Source: Candidatus Chloroheliales bacterium
GTDB taxonomy: Bacteria > Chloroflexota > Chloroflexia > QHBQ01
Reading direction: 5' to 3'
Length of the DNA: 8,099 bases
Assembly (NCBI GenBank): GCA_003243865.1
Contig: QHBQ01000031.1
Span: 1-8,099 of the forward strand
The notes beneath the pieces were generated by a model, which was not told the DNA's origin, did no database searches, and was given only the letters and a program-made list of their open reading frames with translations. Position 1 is the first letter of the stretch, and each line of letters begins with the position of its first letter. Below, piece after piece: positions 6,388 through 8,099 of the stretch. A program made the translations under genes and the position numbers.

Positions 6388-6441
6388 CCCACCCCTAGCC
6401 CCTACCGGTGGGAGGGGGGCTAAGGGATAGCTGGGGGTGGG
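6388..6441. repeat. GC-rich palindromic extragenic repeat overlapping the stop of the TPR gene
   Basis: CCCACCCCTAGC (6388-6399) pairs with GCTGGGGGTGGG (6430-6441) as a 12-bp stem with one T/G position. A competing inner stem joins TAGCCCC (6396-6402) and GGGGCTA (6416-6422) around ACCGGT. The stop codon of the TPR gene (6420-6422) lies inside it and the last codons (PPPAIP) are made from it. There is no U-tract after the stem on the transcribed strand. The CCCCTAGCCCCT...AGGGGGGCTA composition resembles dispersed REP-like elements. Confidence 0.6.
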
Positions 6442-8099
6442 GAGGTATAGGCGGGCCACTCGTCGCGCTCGTAGGCGGCGAGTACATCACGGTGGTAGGG
6501 TGCATTGAGAAAGGTGGTGCGCCACTCGTCGCCGGGCAAAACAGCCAACTCTCGCTCTGCCGCTGCCATTTTCTCTTCAAGGGCAGCATAGGCTTGGAGC
6601 ATATAATCACGCGCCACTTCAATCCGACCTGCTGCCCGTTCTACGCAAGCGTTCACCCAGTTAACAGACACGGGGTTGAAAACTTTGGACGGGTCGTTAC
6701 TATATAGGGTTAGGGCGAGTGCGGCATCGTTATGCTGCCGCGCTGAGGCCAGGTCGCCCAGGTGCAAATAGGCGAGTGCGAGGAGGTCATGCTCAAGATA
6801 TTCATCAAAATCGCGGGCGGCACTGTTGGCCTGCAGCGCTAGAGTAGCGGTCAAATGTTCGATTGCTTCTTTTGGCTGGCCTTGCCACAATTCCACTGCG
6901 CCAATGGTGGAAAGTAGAACGGCTTCAAACTGGGTATGCTGAACGTAGTCAAGCAAAGCCAAGCCTTGCTTTGCGCTGGCTATAGCTAGTGTGTAATCGT
7001 TTAGTTGTACTGCCATGATTGCAATGTTCATAGCAGCAATAAGCAACCTCTGCTTATTCTCCAGCTTTTGGTAGAGGGCTTGCGCTTGTTGAAAAGCCTT
7101 AAGACTGTCACGGTAGCGGCCAAATCGGTTGAAGACAGCGCCGAGAATACCAGTTATCCTGGCCTCACCTTCAAGATTGCCCAGTTGTGCGTAGAGCCTT
7201 TTTGCTGCAAAATAATGTTCCAAGGAGGGCGTAAAATCACTGAGCGAGTAATTAGCCATAACCACCATTAGATGGCTATCGGCCTCACCCTTGCGGTCGT
7301 GCATGAGCTGGTAAAGCGTCAACAACTGGGTTGCTAGCTGAAGCTCCTTAGCGTAGTTCGCCTGCCAACGGGCAACTTTGGCCGTCGCTGTTAGTACCCG
7401 TGCCTGCAAGGCTGGACTGTCAATGTCGGTAAGCAAGGCGGTAGCCTGAGCCAGCAGCGCATCCATATCGCTGAACTCATCACGCTCGGTCAAATAGTCT
7501 ACAATCAGGCAGTAGCAGTCAACCTGCGCGGCGAGGTCGCCAAGTTGCTGATAGATGCTGATTGCTTGCTCCAGCGGCGGGCGAATAGCGGGGTCATTGC
7601 TGCGCCGAAAGTGATAGAGAGCCTGTGCCTGCAGAGCCACTGCCTGCCAACGCAACTTGCCACCAGCGGCGCAGTCAGTTAGTTCGTCAATAAATCGCGC
7701 TTGGCTCTCACGTTCACCCAACACGTCTTGCAGGTCAATCTGGCGGCGCAACACTTCGCAAATGAGGTCATCATCGCCCAATTCCTCAGCAATCTCGGTC
7801 ATCAGGCTCAGGTCGGCCTGCTGCTCCTCGCGGCTGCCGTGGCGATGGTAGATGCTCTCGCGCAGGGCGAGGGCATCAAAGCGGAGATGGAGGTCATCGC
7901 TCAGTTCCAGCACCCTACTGATGGCAGCCAGCGCCTCCTCATCGGCGTAGACGGTGAGGGCATGACGAGCGGCCTTCAGGTAGTAGGAAACTGCAGCGGC
8001 AGGGTCGTCGCCCAGGTCGAAGTGACGAGCGATAGTGGCGACCAGTTCATCGCCGAATGTGGAGTAGAGTTCCTCCATCACGCGGGCGGTGCGGCGGTG
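6420..8099 (-). CDS. TPR-rich C-terminal half of a probable STAND/AAA-type regulator (5' end outside window)
   Basis: The frame is open through the window edge; 559 residues are seen. The first visible residues are HRRTARVMEELYSTFG, then LVATIARHFDLGDDPAAAVSYYLKAARHAL, the typical junction between an NTPase region and TPRs in large Chloroflexota regulators (HRR.A..LE.ly...ELA.HFe.AGd..kA..Yl.aA). Helical TPR-type pairs follow for almost the whole length; the clearest are SLEHYFAAKRLYAQLGN, GRYRDSLKAFQQAQALYQKL, NDYTLAIASAKQGLALLDYV, GQPKEAIEHLTATLAL and GDLASARQHNDAALAL (about residues 290-465). The C-terminus (LPGDEWRTTFLNAPYHRDVL) is of the closing-helix type seen in this class, and the last residues run into a palindromic repeat. 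I infer an AAA/STAND ATPase with an N-terminal DNA-binding (SARP/BTAD or LuxR) or cyclase domain upstream, but none of that is visible. The GTG or ATG near 8080 is not taken as a start because the frame and family similarity continue upstream. Confidence 0.85.
   Translation of the reverse strand, partial: HRRTARVMEELYSTFGDELVATIARHFDLGDDPAAAVSYYLKAARHALTVYADEEALAAISRVLELSDDLHLRFDALALRESIYHRHGSREEQQADLSLMTEIAEELGDDDLICEVLRRQIDLQDVLGERESQARFIDELTDCAAGGKLRWQAVALQAQALYHFRRSNDPAIRPPLEQAISIYQQLGDLAAQVDCYCLIVDYLTERDEFSDMDALLAQATALLTDIDSPALQARVLTATAKVARWQANYAKELQLATQLLTLYQLMHDRKGEADSHLMVVMANYSLSDFTPSLEHYFAAKRLYAQLGNLEGEARITGILGAVFNRFGRYRDSLKAFQQAQALYQKLENKQRLLIAAMNIAIMAVQLNDYTLAIASAKQGLALLDYVQHTQFEAVLLSTIGAVELWQGQPKEAIEHLTATLALQANSAARDFDEYLEHDLLALAYLHLGDLASARQHNDAALALTLYSNDPSKVFNPVSVNWVNACVERAAGRIEVARDYMLQAYAALEEKMAAAERELAVLPGDEWRTTFLNAPYHRDVLAAYERDEWPAYTSPPPAIP

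Noticed and set aside
6250..6707. Small frames between the TPR gene and the surface operon, on both strands
   Set aside because: They are low-complexity or antisense to the TPR gene, overlap the palindromic repeat and lack convincing ribosome-binding sites.

Overview
The window most likely comes from a Chloroflexota genome (probably Chloroflexales or a relative). I infer this from family resemblance: a surface protein with a huge Thr-Pro tract ending at the start of an S-layer-homology-like segment, secreted proteins with the 'ITFQARLT...LGVQVGSDPEMTPR...SPYAM' N-terminal domain, a TPR-rich regulator C-terminus, and a small 'FIVRVW...WRGSVEHV' domain. No taxonomic marker gene is present, so this is inference.

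All real genes read on the minus strand, so transcription runs from high to low coordinates. In that order: (i) 8099-6420, the C-terminal TPR part of a large protein whose N-terminus lies outside the window, probably a STAND/AAA-type transcriptional regulator; (ii) a 179-bp gap with a palindromic repeat at the stop of gene (i), a TATAAT box preceded by two TGGACG direct repeats 11 bp apart, and a Shine-Dalgarno site; (iii) 6240-3922, one open frame joining a conserved cytoplasmic-type domain of about 57 residues to a secreted repeat protein with its own internal GTG start at 5988; (iv) 3813-1861, a tandem paralogue of the secreted part of (iii); (v) 1769 to beyond 1, a signal-peptide protein with a Thr-Pro tract of about 490 residues leading into what looks like the first SLH repeat.

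The three surface genes share nearly the same ribosome-binding site (AGAAAGGAA) and are separated by short gaps of 108 and 91 bp. Both gaps hold degenerate 7-bp tandem repeats that come back in inverted orientation, so each spacer can fold in the transcript. The two paralogues share N-terminal and C-terminal domains and differ in a central array with a 30-31 residue period. A cassette of about 180 bp from that array occurs three times with little divergence, which suggests recent duplication or gene conversion.

The reading I favour is a cell-envelope locus: two exported glycine/asparagine-rich repeat proteins, possibly beta-solenoid adhesins, and a long probably glycosylated stalk anchored to the S-layer, with the TPR regulator as a candidate activator of the operon. 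The regulator link rests on gene order and on a box resembling SARP/AfsR-type sites; it is a hypothesis. I found no tRNA, rRNA, CRISPR array, transposase or integrase.
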